Source: Pseudoramibacter alactolyticus (GTDB lineage Bacteria; Bacillota; Clostridia; Eubacteriales; Eubacteriaceae). From it: 64,000 bases of DNA. The DNA lies in NCBI RefSeq assembly GCF_050908235.1, contig NZ_CP194340.1. The stretch is one strand, 5' to 3'. Below are positions 8,472 through 17,012 of this stretch, piece by piece. Under the pieces are notes generated by a model that worked only from the letters and a program-made list of their open reading frames with translations, searched no databases and was not told where the DNA came from. Position 1 is the stretch's first letter; each line of letters starts with the position of its first letter. The position numbers and the translations under genes were made by a program.

Positions 8472-9332
8472 ATGCCGATTTCACAATATTTTGTCGAATT
8501 TATTTTTTTCAGTTTTTTGGGATGGGTCTGGGAATCCGTTTACTGCACCATCAGTGAGAAGCGCTGGCAGGACAGGGGCTTTCTCTTCGGGCCGGTGTGC
8601 CCGATTTACGGCGGCTGCGTGGTGGCGGCGCGTCTGGTGTTCGGCGGGCTTTCCCAGATCAGTCCGGGACCGGCGCCGCTGTGGCAGATTTTTGTCATCT
8701 GCACCGCGGGCAGCGCCGTCGCGGAATACGTCACCTCCTGGGTGCTGGAGTGCCGCTTCCACGCGCGGTGGTGGGACTACAGCCGGCTGCCCCTCAACCT
8801 GAAGGGGCGGATCTGCCTGCCGGTGAGTTTGTGCTTTGGGCTGGCGGGGATCGCCGTGGTGCGTTATCTGCTGCCCTGGACGTCGGGCCTTCACAGCGCG
8901 GTTCCGCCGATGGTTTACGAGGGGCTGGCCATTGGCTTCGCCCTGCTTTTCGGCGCGGATTTTGCCTTGACCGAGGCGAGCCTTTCCGCCCTCATCGAGG
9001 ACGTCGAGCGCATTCATGCGGAATTTAACACCAAAGCCCAAAAGACCTACGAAACCGTGAGCCGCGTGCCCCAGCGTCTGGAGAACGCCGGCATCGAAAA
9101 GCGGGAAGCCATCGAGGCTCGCATGCGAAACGGCGAAGCTCGCCTTCGGGAGGCCGTGGAGCACAATGCGGCCCGGCTCAGCTGGGCCCAGCGCCACACC
9201 CTAAGCCGCATCCACAGCTTTAAGCCCCGTCGGCCGGAATTCAATTTGGGCGAGGGGCTCAAGGATGCCGCAGCACGCCTGAAAAAACAGCGCCGGGCCG
9301 TCAAAGGGGAGGATGCCGATGAATCACGTTAA
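8472..9332 (+). CDS. CmpB-like membrane protein (putative ABC-transporter type IV family)
   Basis: 286 residues. The N-terminal ~180 residues form about five membrane helices with family patterns FLGWVWESVYCTI, RGFLFGPVCPIYG and WWDYSRLPLNLKGRICLP. The C-terminal ~100 residues are charged and helical, probably cytoplasmic coiled coil. Function is unknown; the ABC-transporter label comes from the family name only, and no ATPase is adjacent. The 3' end overlaps the following acetyltransferase gene by 14 bases. Confidence 0.82.
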   Translation: MPISQYFVEFIFFSFLGWVWESVYCTISEKRWQDRGFLFGPVCPIYGGCVVAARLVFGGLSQISPGPAPLWQIFVICTAGSAVAEYVTSWVLECRFHARWWDYSRLPLNLKGRICLPVSLCFGLAGIAVVRYLLPWTSGLHSAVPPMVYEGLAIGFALLFGADFALTEASLSALIEDVERIHAEFNTKAQKTYETVSRVPQRLENAGIEKREAIEARMRNGEARLREAVEHNAARLSWAQRHTLSRIHSFKPRRPEFNLGEGLKDAAARLKKQRRAVKGEDADESR

Positions 9333-9933
9333 AACGATGGCGATCCGCATGGCGACCCCAGCCGATGCCGAGGCACTGCTTGCGGTTTACGCGCCCTATG
9401 TGCAAAACACGGCCGTCACCTTTGAAACGGCAGTGCCCGTGGCGGCCGATTTTCGCAGGCGCATTGCGGCCACCCTGCCGCGCTATCCCTATCTGGTGGC
9501 CCAGGACGCGCGGGGCGTCGCCGGCTATGCCTATACCGGAGCGTTTGTGGGACGCGCGGCCTATGCCTGGTCGGCGGAAGTTTCGATTTATCTTGCGGCC
9601 GACCGCCGGGGCCGCGGCTGGGGGCGAAGACTTTACGCTGCGCTCGAAACCCTCAGCCGGGCCCAGGGCATCACCAATCTTTACGCCTGCATCGGAATGC
9701 CGGCCGATCCGAACGATCCCTATCTCACCGATGCCAGCGCGACCTTTCACGCGCATCTGGGCTATCGGCGGGCGGGGACCTTTCGCCGGTGCGGCTATAA
9801 ATTTGCCCGCTGGTACGACATGATCTGGATGGAAAAAATCATCGGCGAACACCGTTCGCCCATGCCGGCGCCCGTCCCCTTCGGAAAACTTCCGGCCGGG
9901 ACGGTGACGGCGGCCCTGCGCGAGGCGCTTTAG
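9319..9933 (+). CDS. GNAT acetyltransferase (phosphinothricin/methionine-sulfone N-acetyltransferase type)
   Basis: Transfers acetyl from acetyl-CoA to an amine, probably an amino-acid analogue. The acetyl-CoA motif is VSIYLAADRRGRGWGRRLYA near residue 92-111. The preceding AVTFET and following HLGYRRAGTFRRCGYKF are typical of the Pat/MnaT branch. ATG at 9319 is chosen because the GGGGAGG is seven bases upstream; the ATG at 9313 directly abuts that site. It overlaps the previous gene, suggesting coupled translation. Confidence 0.87.
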   Translation: MNHVKTMAIRMATPADAEALLAVYAPYVQNTAVTFETAVPVAADFRRRIAATLPRYPYLVAQDARGVAGYAYTGAFVGRAAYAWSAEVSIYLAADRRGRGWGRRLYAALETLSRAQGITNLYACIGMPADPNDPYLTDASATFHAHLGYRRAGTFRRCGYKFARWYDMIWMEKIIGEHRSPMPAPVPFGKLPAGTVTAALREAL

Positions 9934-9937
9934 CCAT

Positions 9938-9967
9938 CAAAAAAAGTCCTGAGGCTTCAGGACTTTT
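9938..9967. terminator. Bidirectional terminator between the GNAT and TetR genes
   Basis: Eight-base-pair stem AGTCCTGA/TCAGGACT with GGCT loop, flanked by A-run on the left and T-run on the right, serving both convergent genes. Confidence 0.85.
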
Positions 9968-9983
9968 GGCGTTTTTTGGCGCC

Positions 9984-10556
9984 TTATTTTTGGCGGATTG
10001 CGTTGATGTCGTCGTAGAAGAGCTGTCCCGAGAGCGCGATCAGGCGCTCGAGGGGAACGCGCTTGCCGTCGGCCACCCACTGGCGGTAAAGGTTGAGGGA
10101 GCCGATGCACAAATAGGTATTGATCAGGTGCTGTTCGTCCTCGGGATAGGCGGCGTAGGGATTGTGCCGGGCGCGGTTGTGTTCCCGGATCGCGGTGAAC
10201 AGCGTATCGGTAAAGGCCTGGTAGGCCGGGGTGCAGACCATTTTTTCCACATAGGGTTCCTGGCGGGCCATGAAGGTGAAGAACACCCGGTTGACCTCGG
10301 CGAAGGGGGCGTCCGGCGGCAGGGTGTCGATGGCGGCGTAATAATCCTCGGCGAGGCCGAGGAGCAGATCTTCGAAGAGCGCCTCGATGCAGGTGTAGTG
10401 CAGATAAAAGGTCTTGCGGTGGATTTGGGCGCGCTCGGCGAGCGCTTTAACGGTGATGGCGGCAGGATCCATCTCGAGGATCATCGCCTTGATGGCGGAG
10501 TGAATGGCGGCAAGTGTTTTTTGGACCCGCAGATCGCGGGCGGTGGTTTCCGGCAT
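9984..10556 (-). CDS. TetR/AcrR family transcriptional regulator
   Basis: 190 residues. The N-terminal helix-turn-helix spans about residues 10-55 (ITVKALAERAQIHRKTFYLHY), followed by a helical ligand-binding domain of the TetR_C type seen in Firmicutes (FFTFMARQEPYVEKMV). It is transcribed divergently from the cyclophilin-like gene at 10711, and an inverted repeat lies between them. It probably represses itself and that gene. Confidence 0.85.
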   Translation of the reverse strand: MPETTARDLRVQKTLAAIHSAIKAMILEMDPAAITVKALAERAQIHRKTFYLHYTCIEALFEDLLLGLAEDYYAAIDTLPPDAPFAEVNRVFFTFMARQEPYVEKMVCTPAYQAFTDTLFTAIREHNRARHNPYAAYPEDEQHLINTYLCIGSLNLYRQWVADGKRVPLERLIALSGQLFYDDINAIRQK

Positions 10557-10576
10557 GGCAGCCTCCTGAAAAATGT

Positions 10577-10622
10577 CCAGTTTTTAAAATCCGTGGCATA
10601 AACCCCGGCAGCCAAAAACTGG
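10577..10622. promoter_or_regulatory. Inverted repeat, candidate TetR operator
   Basis: CCAGTTTTT at 10577-10585 and its reverse complement AAAAACTGG at 10614-10622, in the divergent intergenic region just upstream of the TetR start. A TATAAT hexamer for the rightward gene lies at 10649-10654. Operator function is inferred from position. Confidence 0.4.
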
Positions 10623-10710
10623 TCATGGTATTTGGGAATTATCGCTATTATAATGAAGACAGATCAAAAAAGCAACGCGCGGACAGCGCGCGTGTGAAAG
10701 GAGGCGCGCG

Positions 10711-11061
10711 GTGACGACCATCACCATTAAAGCCGGGCGGATCACCCTGTGCGCGGCCCTCGGCGATTCGGCGGCGGCCCGGGAATTTGCAGGACGGCAG
10801 CCCTTCACGGTGACGATGCGCGATGAACCCGCGCGGCTGGCCGGCCGGGTGCCCCGGGGACGATTCGATCCAGAGAACTGCTGCCGCAGCCCCAGGCGCG
10901 GCGATCTCGTGCTTGGCAGCGGCGCGCTCTATCTTTATCGCGAAGACGCGCCGCCGGAGCCGGGCTTTTGCAGGCTCCAGCGCATCGGGCGCGTGACGGC
11001 CGAAACGCTGGCCCGGCTGGACGCGCTCGAGGCAGGCGCGCTCACCTTTGCCCGTGCTTAA
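10711..11061 (+). CDS. Cyclophilin-like fold protein
   Basis: 116 residues matching the small DUF369-type cyclophilin-like family (ITLCAALGDSAAAREFAG, PRRGDLVLGSGALYLY, CRLQRIGRV). These lack proven prolyl isomerase activity and often sit beside flavodoxin or reductase genes. GTG at 10711 has AAAGGAGG upstream. It is likely controlled by the divergent TetR gene. Confidence 0.75.
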   Translation: MTTITIKAGRITLCAALGDSAAAREFAGRQPFTVTMRDEPARLAGRVPRGRFDPENCCRSPRRGDLVLGSGALYLYREDAPPEPGFCRLQRIGRVTAETLARLDALEAGALTFARA

Positions 11062-11099
11062 GCCGGCATCGTGCCGGGATTCAATCAGGAGAAAAAACA

Positions 11100-11205
11100 T
11101 GCGTCCACAAAATCAATCGAAAAAAATCGTTCAGACGGCCGGGCGGGAGGCCCTTGGGAGCTCTGCGCCGGCCTTTGCCCATGACGACGAAATGTCCTAT
11201 GCTTG
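11100..11205 (+). pseudogene. Truncated carboxymuconolactone decarboxylase gene fragment
   Basis: An ATG with AGGAG upstream opens 34 codons that include QTAGREALGSSAPAFAHDDE, the normal N-terminus of a carboxymuconolactone decarboxylase-family protein. The similarity stops abruptly and the frame ends in TGA. An AT-richer cassette with its own complete CMD gene begins right after. This looks like the stump of a resident gene cut by insertion or recombination. Confidence 0.6.
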
Positions 11206-11330
11206 ATGGATACAAATACAATTTGACGCACCTCAAAAAGGATGCCTTTCGGGGTATTTGGCACCCTTGCAGGGGGGAGTAGCCCGGAAGCTTATAAGAT
11301 ACAAAGAAGTGTGAAAGGAGCAAATACGAT

Positions 11331-12086
11331 ATGAAAGAGCAAAGAGCAGGCAGAGATAACCTCGGAGCGATAGCTCCATTCTTCGGAGAGTTGAACGATC
11401 TCACGCTGTTCGGGAAGGTCTGGGCAAGGGAAGATAAACTTTCTGCCAGAGATAGAAGTATGATTACAATCGCGGCACTGTTTGCCGCTGGACTTTACCC
11501 GCAGTTGAGAGCACACCTGCAACTTGGCAAAGAGCACGGAATTACCAGAGAGGAAGCGGTTGAGGCTGTCACCCAGTTGGCATTTTACTGTGGATGGCCG
11601 AAAGCATGGAGCACTTTCCCGATGATAGCTGAAGTATGGCCGGAGGAAGAGGAAGCAACCGGCGATGCGGTAAGGGACGCATATCAGAAGACCATCATGT
11701 TCCCGATCGGTGCGCCGAACGATGCCTATGCTAAATATTTTGTTGGACAAAGTTATCTGGCACCGGTTTCCGGGAAGCAGTTCCCGATTGCAAATGTAAC
11801 CTTTGAGCCGGGCTGCCGGAACAACTGGCACATCCATCATGCCGATAAGGGCGGCGGGCAGATGCTGATCTGCATCGGCGGACGCGGATGGTACCAAGAG
11901 GAAGGCAAAGACGCAGTCGTCCTAACACCCGGAACAGTTATCGAGATCCCGCCGAACATCAAGCATTGGCACGGTGCAGCTTCTGATTCATGGATGAGCC
12001 ATCTGGCATTTGAGATTCCGGGAGACAATCCAAGTAATGAATGGCTGGAGCCGGTAAGTGACGAAGCCTATAACAGGCTGAAGTAA
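11331..12086 (+). CDS. Carboxymuconolactone decarboxylase-cupin fusion protein
   Basis: 251 residues. Residues about 10-100 are an AhpD-like CMD domain (LFGKVWAREDKLSARDRSMI, LREHGIT-type segment, FYCGWPKAWS). Residues about 120-235 are a cupin with metal-ligand pattern NNWHIHHADKGGGQMLICI and HWHGAASDSWMSH. Such fusions occur beside aldo-keto reductases in Firmicutes; the reaction is unknown. ATG follows AAAGGAG. Codon use is clearly less GC-rich than in flanking genes, and the aldo-keto reductase 13 bases downstream shares this. Confidence 0.87.
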   Translation: MKEQRAGRDNLGAIAPFFGELNDLTLFGKVWAREDKLSARDRSMITIAALFAAGLYPQLRAHLQLGKEHGITREEAVEAVTQLAFYCGWPKAWSTFPMIAEVWPEEEEATGDAVRDAYQKTIMFPIGAPNDAYAKYFVGQSYLAPVSGKQFPIANVTFEPGCRNNWHIHHADKGGGQMLICIGGRGWYQEEGKDAVVLTPGTVIEIPPNIKHWHGAASDSWMSHLAFEIPGDNPSNEWLEPVSDEAYNRLK

Positions 12087-12099
12087 GGAGGAAAATGCT

Positions 12100-12939
12100 A
12101 TGCAGTACATTACATTGAACAATGGCGTAAAGATGCCCCAGTTAGGATATGGGGTTTACCAGACACCGCCGGAAGAGACAGAAAGGTGCGTCAGTGAGGC
12201 TATCGAGGTGGGATACCGCAGTCTCGACACCGCGCAGGCGTATGATAACGAGGCAGGCGTTGGAGCGGCATGGAAGAAGAGCGGGATTGCCCGCGAGGAA
12301 TTTTTCATCACGACAAAGGTGTGGATTACCAATGCCGGACAGGAAAAGGCGGCAAAGTCCATCGACGAGTCGCTAAAAGCGCTTCAGACTGATTATGTAG
12401 ATCTCCTTTTGATTCATCAGCCTTTTGGGGATTATTACGGAACTTATCGTGCAATGGAAGAGGCTTATAAGGCGGGAAAGACCAGAGCCATCGGTGTATC
12501 CAACTTTTATCCGGACAGATTCCTTGATATCGCGCACTTTGCCGAAGTGAAGCCGGCTGTGAACCAGATGGAGACCCATGTGTTCCAGCAACAGAAAGTC
12601 CTCTCCAAATATCTCAGAGATACCGACACAAAGCTGATGTCATGGGGGCCTTTTGCAGAGGGAAAGAATGACTATTTTAACAATCCGGTGTTAAAGGAAG
12701 TAGGTGCATCCCACGGAAAAACTGCGGCGCAGACTGCACTCAGGTTCCTGCTTCAGAAGGATGTTATTCTGATTCCGAAATCCGTGCATAAGGACAGGAT
12801 GGAGCAGAACTTTGACATTTTTGACTTTGAACTTAGCGCAGATGAGATAAAGAGAATCGAAGAACTGGATGGCGGAAAGAGCCTGTTCTTTGACCACCAT
12901 GACCCGGAAACCGTATCGTGGTTCATGAGCATTTTATAA
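12100..12939 (+). CDS. Aldo-keto reductase (2,5-diketogluconate reductase type)
   Basis: NADPH-dependent carbonyl reductase, 279 residues. The catalytic tetrad context is visible: YRSLDTAQAYDNE (Asp and Tyr), TTKVW (Lys) and LLIHQPFG (His). The C-terminal coenzyme-binding segment is LIPKSVHKDRMEQN. The AAGGAGG upstream overlaps the end of the CMD-cupin gene; the two form one operon and were probably acquired together. Confidence 0.92.
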   Translation: MQYITLNNGVKMPQLGYGVYQTPPEETERCVSEAIEVGYRSLDTAQAYDNEAGVGAAWKKSGIAREEFFITTKVWITNAGQEKAAKSIDESLKALQTDYVDLLLIHQPFGDYYGTYRAMEEAYKAGKTRAIGVSNFYPDRFLDIAHFAEVKPAVNQMETHVFQQQKVLSKYLRDTDTKLMSWGPFAEGKNDYFNNPVLKEVGASHGKTAAQTALRFLLQKDVILIPKSVHKDRMEQNFDIFDFELSADEIKRIEELDGGKSLFFDHHDPETVSWFMSIL

Positions 12940-12952
12940 GGAGAACACGATC

Positions 12953-13432
12953 ATGAAAAAGATTTTAGTCAGTTACTTTTCGGCGACGGGCACGACGAAG
13001 ACCCTGGCAGAAAAAATGGCCGCGGCGATCGGCGCCGATACCAAGCCCATCGAGCCGGCGGTGCCCTACACCGCGGCGGATCTGCAATGGACCGATCCGA
13101 ACAGCCGCAGCAGCATCGAGATGAAGGCCGACAAAGCCAAAAGGCCGGCCCTGAAAGCGGCGGCCGATGTCGCGGCCTACGACGTGATTTTTCTGGGTTT
13201 TCCCATCTGGTGGTACACGGCGCCGACCATCGTGAACGCTTATTTGGAAAGCGGGGACTTCGCCGGCAAGATGGTGATCCCCTTTGCGACCTCCGGCAGC
13301 AGCGGCATGGGCCGGGTGCTGGATGATTTAAGGCCCTCGGCGCCGGATGCCGACTGGCGCGCGGGGCGGCGTTTTGACGCCGGCACTTCGGAGGCGGCCC
13401 TGGCCGACTGGGCGAAGATCGTGCTCGGCTGA
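12953..13432 (+). CDS. Flavodoxin
   Basis: 159 residues with the flavodoxin FMN-phosphate loop YFSATGTTKTLAEKMA near the N-terminus, FLGFPIWWYTAPTIV for the first aromatic isoalloxazine contact, and PFATSGSSGMGRV. It is of the flavodoxin_4 type that reduces partner enzymes and is often next to aldo-keto reductases. Composition returns to GC-rich, so this is probably resident sequence just past the acquired cassette. Confidence 0.9.
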   Translation: MKKILVSYFSATGTTKTLAEKMAAAIGADTKPIEPAVPYTAADLQWTDPNSRSSIEMKADKAKRPALKAAADVAAYDVIFLGFPIWWYTAPTIVNAYLESGDFAGKMVIPFATSGSSGMGRVLDDLRPSAPDADWRAGRRFDAGTSEAALADWAKIVLG

Positions 13433-13513
13433 CTTTGCCTGTCAGGCGATGATGCGCGCTTTAATCCGTGCATTCGGACGGCACAGCAAATGGAAATTAA
13501 GAAAGGAAATGCG

Positions 13514-14383
13514 ATGAACGTTTTTGAAGAAACTTTGACATTAAACAACGGTGTGGCGATTCCCAGGCTCGCCCTGGGCACCTGGCTGATCGACGACGCG
13601 GCCGTGGCCGACGCGGTGAAAGCTGCCGCGGCCATCGGCTACCGCCACATCGACACGGCCCAGGCCTATGGCAACGAGCGGGGCGTGGGCGAAGGGATCC
13701 GCGGCTGCGGCGTGCCCCGGGAAAAACTTTTCGTGACGACCAAGGTCGCGGCAGAGCACAAAACCTACGACGCGGCGGCGGCCTCCATCGACGCATCCCT
13801 CGCCAAGATGGGCCTCGCCTATTTGGACATGGTCATCATTCACAGCCCCCAGCCCTGGAAAGCGGTCAATCAGTCGGACGACCGGTATTACGAAGGCAAC
13901 CGGGAAGCCTGGCGCTCTCTGGAGGATGCGCTTTCGGCCGGCAAGGTCCGGGCCATCGGCGTCTCCAATTTTGGCGAAGGCGATATTGATAACATCCTCG
14001 GCGCCTGTCGGGTGAAGCCGGCGGTCAATCAGGTGCTGGCCCACATCGCCAATACGCCCAAGGCGTTAATCGATCGCTGCCAGGCCCAGGGCATCGCGGT
14101 GGAGGCTTATTCTCCGGTGGCCCACGGCGAGGCGATGAAACGGCCGGAGATTGCTGCTATGGCCGATAAATACGGGGTGAGCGTGCCGCAGCTGTGCATC
14201 CGATACGACTGGCAGCTCGGGCTCATCGTGCTGCCCAAGACGGCGAACCCCGACCATATGCGCGATAACGCGGCCATCGATTTCGCCATCAGCGATGCGG
14301 ACATGCAGACCCTGCTCGGTCTCGAGACGATGACGGATTACGGCGACGCAGGCTTCTTTCCGGTTTTTGGGGGCAGGCTTTAG
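13514..14383 (+). CDS. Aldo-keto reductase, second copy
   Basis: 289 residues, same family as the gene at 12100 but GC-rich and only moderately similar. The tetrad context is YRHIDTAQAYGNE, TTKVA and MVIIHSPQPW; the coenzyme segment is LPKTANPDHMRDN. ATG at 13514 follows AAGAAAGGAA; an upstream in-frame ATG at 13490 has no ribosome site. It may be the resident counterpart of the imported reductase. Confidence 0.9.
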   Translation: MNVFEETLTLNNGVAIPRLALGTWLIDDAAVADAVKAAAAIGYRHIDTAQAYGNERGVGEGIRGCGVPREKLFVTTKVAAEHKTYDAAAASIDASLAKMGLAYLDMVIIHSPQPWKAVNQSDDRYYEGNREAWRSLEDALSAGKVRAIGVSNFGEGDIDNILGACRVKPAVNQVLAHIANTPKALIDRCQAQGIAVEAYSPVAHGEAMKRPEIAAMADKYGVSVPQLCIRYDWQLGLIVLPKTANPDHMRDNAAIDFAISDADMQTLLGLETMTDYGDAGFFPVFGGRL

Positions 14384-14418
14384 GCAGCGGCCGCAGGCAA
14401 AAGCAATCAGCAATTTTC

Positions 14419-14441
14419 CCCCGCCCGGTGCGGGGATTTTT
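14419..14441 (+). terminator. Terminator after the second aldo-keto reductase
   Basis: CCCCGC/GCGGGG stem with five-base loop and following T-run. Confidence 0.75.
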
Positions 14442-14851
14442 GATGACCGCAAAAAAGCGCCGGCGGGATGCCGGTGCCGGCTGGCCGTTTCAGGCGCGGC
14501 GGCAGCATCAGCGGTGTGACTTTGAAGGAAGAAGACGGCACCCGTATTTATCAGCTGAGGATTTAGCCGCGTGCGCGTGTTCGATACGGAATGAAAGGTT
14601 CGCAGCTTGCGGACGACAGCCACGGTTTCCGGCGGATTTTTGACGTGCAGGGACCAAAAGAACGGCGGAAGCAAAGAAGGGAAAAACCGAAGCGCCGTCG
14701 CAGCGCGACACCTCAAAGCGGCAAGTCCGAGAAGGGATTTGCCGCTTTTTGTTGTCTGCGCGTGCGGGCATCGCGTTCAAAGGGGCCGGCGGCCTTGCTG
14801 CGGACAGAGACTTAATTTGTCATGAATTCTTTAAACGAAATGCTGAAAAAC
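14442..14851. other. Intergenic stretch without a convincing gene
   Basis: Only short overlapping frames with no ribosome sites or recognisable motifs. A second terminator (14715-14750) lies inside, so something upstream may be, or once was, transcribed rightward. A short run near 14521-14575 reads VTLKEEDGTRIYQLRI before a stop and could be a gene remnant, but this is weak. Confidence 0.5.
14715..14750 (+). terminator. Orphan terminator
   Basis: Ten-base-pair stem AAAGCGGCAA/TTGCCGCTTT with a T-tail. No intact gene ends just upstream. Confidence 0.75.
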
Positions 14852-14879
14852 TTGATTAAATTCAAAAAGTCAGTATAAT
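14852..14879 (+). promoter_or_regulatory. Promoter of the Asp-rich lipoprotein gene
   Basis: TTGATT at 14852-14857, 16-base spacer, TATAAT at 14874-14879. Confidence 0.75.
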
Positions 14880-14929
14880 CAAAGTACAATAAAAACGTTT
14901 TCAAAACGTCTTGAAAGGGGTGAGTAGTT

Positions 14930-15607
14930 ATGAAGCGCAATGGGTGGAAACTGATGATAGCCCTGCTGCTGGCGTTCGCGCTGGCGGGATGCAGGGTCGC
15001 GGCAAAGCCGGAATCGGCGGCCGAAAACACCCTGGCCCAGGTTTTTAAAGCCTTGAAATCCGGAGATGCGGAGAGGCTCGAACGGCTGACGGACGATGAC
15101 GACGTGGATATTGACGACGATAAGGCAGATGACCCGGACGATGACGGCCCGGACGATGATTCGGACGACGATATCGACGAATTCGATCTTGACCTGGACG
15201 ATGATGACGAAGCGCCGCTGTTAAAGGTGCTGGGGCGCCACGTCAAATACAGGATACGCTCGAAGAAGAAGGTGGCCGACGACCATGTACGGATCAGGGT
15301 CACGGTGACCAATGTGGACATGACAAAAATCGTGCCGGCATGGTATCAGAAGAGCGTGGCCTACGCCGCGGCGCATCGGGGCAAGGATCACGACGAAGCG
15401 GCTATCCGCACGCGGATGGCCAAATCCCTGCAGACGGCCGCGGACCGGCAGGCGAGGGATCCGAAAAATATGGCGACGCGCCGGGTGACGGCCGATCTGC
15501 AGAAGATCGGCGGACGGTGGCGCCTGGTCGATCCCCGGGATACCTTTTTGGACGCGGCCCTCGGCGGCTATATCACTGCGATGAACAAGCAGCAACCATA
15601 TGATTGA
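14930..15607 (+). CDS. Asp-rich lipoprotein
   Basis: 225 residues. A lipoprotein signal peptide ends in LAGC (Cys at about residue 22). Residues about 56-92 are almost wholly Asp with some Glu, a low-complexity acidic linker that could bind Ca2+ or other cations. The remainder (VKYRIRSKKKVADDHVRIRV to the end) resembles the DUF5105/DUF4878-like lipoprotein fold with a C-terminal GGRWRLVDPRDTFLDAALGG motif. Function is unknown. ATG follows AAAGGGGTGAG. Confidence 0.75.
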   Translation: MKRNGWKLMIALLLAFALAGCRVAAKPESAAENTLAQVFKALKSGDAERLERLTDDDDVDIDDDKADDPDDDGPDDDSDDDIDEFDLDLDDDDEAPLLKVLGRHVKYRIRSKKKVADDHVRIRVTVTNVDMTKIVPAWYQKSVAYAAAHRGKDHDEAAIRTRMAKSLQTAADRQARDPKNMATRRVTADLQKIGGRWRLVDPRDTFLDAALGGYITAMNKQQPYD

Positions 15608-15644
15608 CGAGGCGCAAAAATAAAAATCAGGAAGAGAGGCGGCA

Positions 15645-16826
15645 GTGAAGACGAGCCAGATGATTCGGGAGGCCTGCCGGCAGCAGCAAATGCCCCTGGC
15701 AGAATTGGCCAGACGCATCGGCCAGAGCCGGCAGAACCTTGACAAGAAACTGCGCCGGAACACGCTGACCCACGAGGAAATTCTTCGGATCGCGGCGGCG
15801 CTCGGCGTCGTCTTCCGTCAAAGCCTGTCCAGCCGGGGGCCGTCCTTTCTGCCGCTGTTAAACACGGCCTTTGCGCCGGGGGAAGCCTGGGCGGCCATTG
15901 AAAGCATGAACGGGGCGATGGGCGCCATCGCCCGGGCGGAGTATTATTATTTCGCCAGGCGGCATCGGGAGGCCGCGCGCCTGGCGGCGTGTCAGCTGAC
16001 GGCCAGGGAGCGGATGGTCACCCAATCGGCCAACATCATTTACGGTTATGCCAATTTGACGGAGGGAGATATTTCCGCGGCCAAGTGGGGAATGCGCCAG
16101 CTTCGGGAAGCGTGCCGGATTCTGAAGGGAAGCGATATGCCGGAGATGCGGGCCGTCGGTGTGATGGCGGCCTACACCACGGCGGTGCTTTTGCATCTGC
16201 CCGTCGCCGATGAGGTGCCCATCGAATCGGCAATCGGCCCATTGCCCGTCGGGCTCAAACTCTTTGCGTATTATGCGTGGGCGCATCAAAAATATCTCGA
16301 GGAGGCCTATTGTGAATCCCTCGGCATCGCGGCGGCAGCATTGATGATGACGGACCAGCCCTATCCCATCGCGCAGATTTATTTGCATCTGATCTGCGCG
16401 ATGAATTTGATCAGTCTGAAGCGCGGAGCCGAGGCGAAGGTCCGGTTTGAGGCGGCCTGGGAGCTGGCCGAAGGCGACGGATTCATCGGTCCCTTTGGGG
16501 AGCATCACGCGCTTTTGGGCGGTCTGGCGGAAACGTGCCTGAAAGAGCGGCATCCCGAGCATTATAAGGCGGTGGTTGCCTTTGCCGGCGCCTTTGCCCG
16601 GGGATGGCGCAAGGTGCACAACGACGTTTCGCCGGTGCCGGTGACCGAATCGCTGACCGTCGTGGAATTTGCTGTTGCGATGCTGGCCAGCAAGGGCTGG
16701 CAGAATGCGGCCATCGCCGAGCACATGGCCATCTCGGTGAATACGGTTAAAAGCATGCTCTCGGTGGTGTATCAAAAGCTAGCAATCAGCGGCCGGGGGC
16801 AGCTCAAACAGCACTTACTCAAATAA
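15645..16826 (+). CDS. Double helix-turn-helix regulator (XRE N-terminus, LuxR-type C-terminus)
   Basis: 393 residues. Residues 1-60 are an XRE/Cro HTH (MPLAELARRIGQSRQNLDKK). The last ~55 residues are a GerE/LuxR HTH (GWQNAAIAEHMAISVNTVKS followed by MLSVVYQKLAISGR). The middle is alpha-helical and TPR-like (repeated Ala-rich helices with ARRHREAARLAACQL), as in MalT-like regulators but without the ATPase. GTG at 15645 has AGAGAGG upstream. It lies 37 bases downstream of the Asp-rich lipoprotein gene and may share its transcript. Target genes are unknown. Confidence 0.78.
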   Translation: MKTSQMIREACRQQQMPLAELARRIGQSRQNLDKKLRRNTLTHEEILRIAAALGVVFRQSLSSRGPSFLPLLNTAFAPGEAWAAIESMNGAMGAIARAEYYYFARRHREAARLAACQLTARERMVTQSANIIYGYANLTEGDISAAKWGMRQLREACRILKGSDMPEMRAVGVMAAYTTAVLLHLPVADEVPIESAIGPLPVGLKLFAYYAWAHQKYLEEAYCESLGIAAAALMMTDQPYPIAQIYLHLICAMNLISLKRGAEAKVRFEAAWELAEGDGFIGPFGEHHALLGGLAETCLKERHPEHYKAVVAFAGAFARGWRKVHNDVSPVPVTESLTVVEFAVAMLASKGWQNAAIAEHMAISVNTVKSMLSVVYQKLAISGRGQLKQHLLK

Positions 16827-17012
16827 ACGGCATAGGCTTGGAAATTTACAATAAAAACGACCTGATCTTTTTGCATTTTGAGTGATGACCGTCAACAAAA
16901 GTTATGAAATAATAAAGAAAAGATGGGGCGTTGTGACGAACGACCGAGCAGGCGCGGTGCGGCAAAGGGCGGCACCGCCGAACGATGCGCATGTGCAGGA
17001 AAGGAGTAAGTG

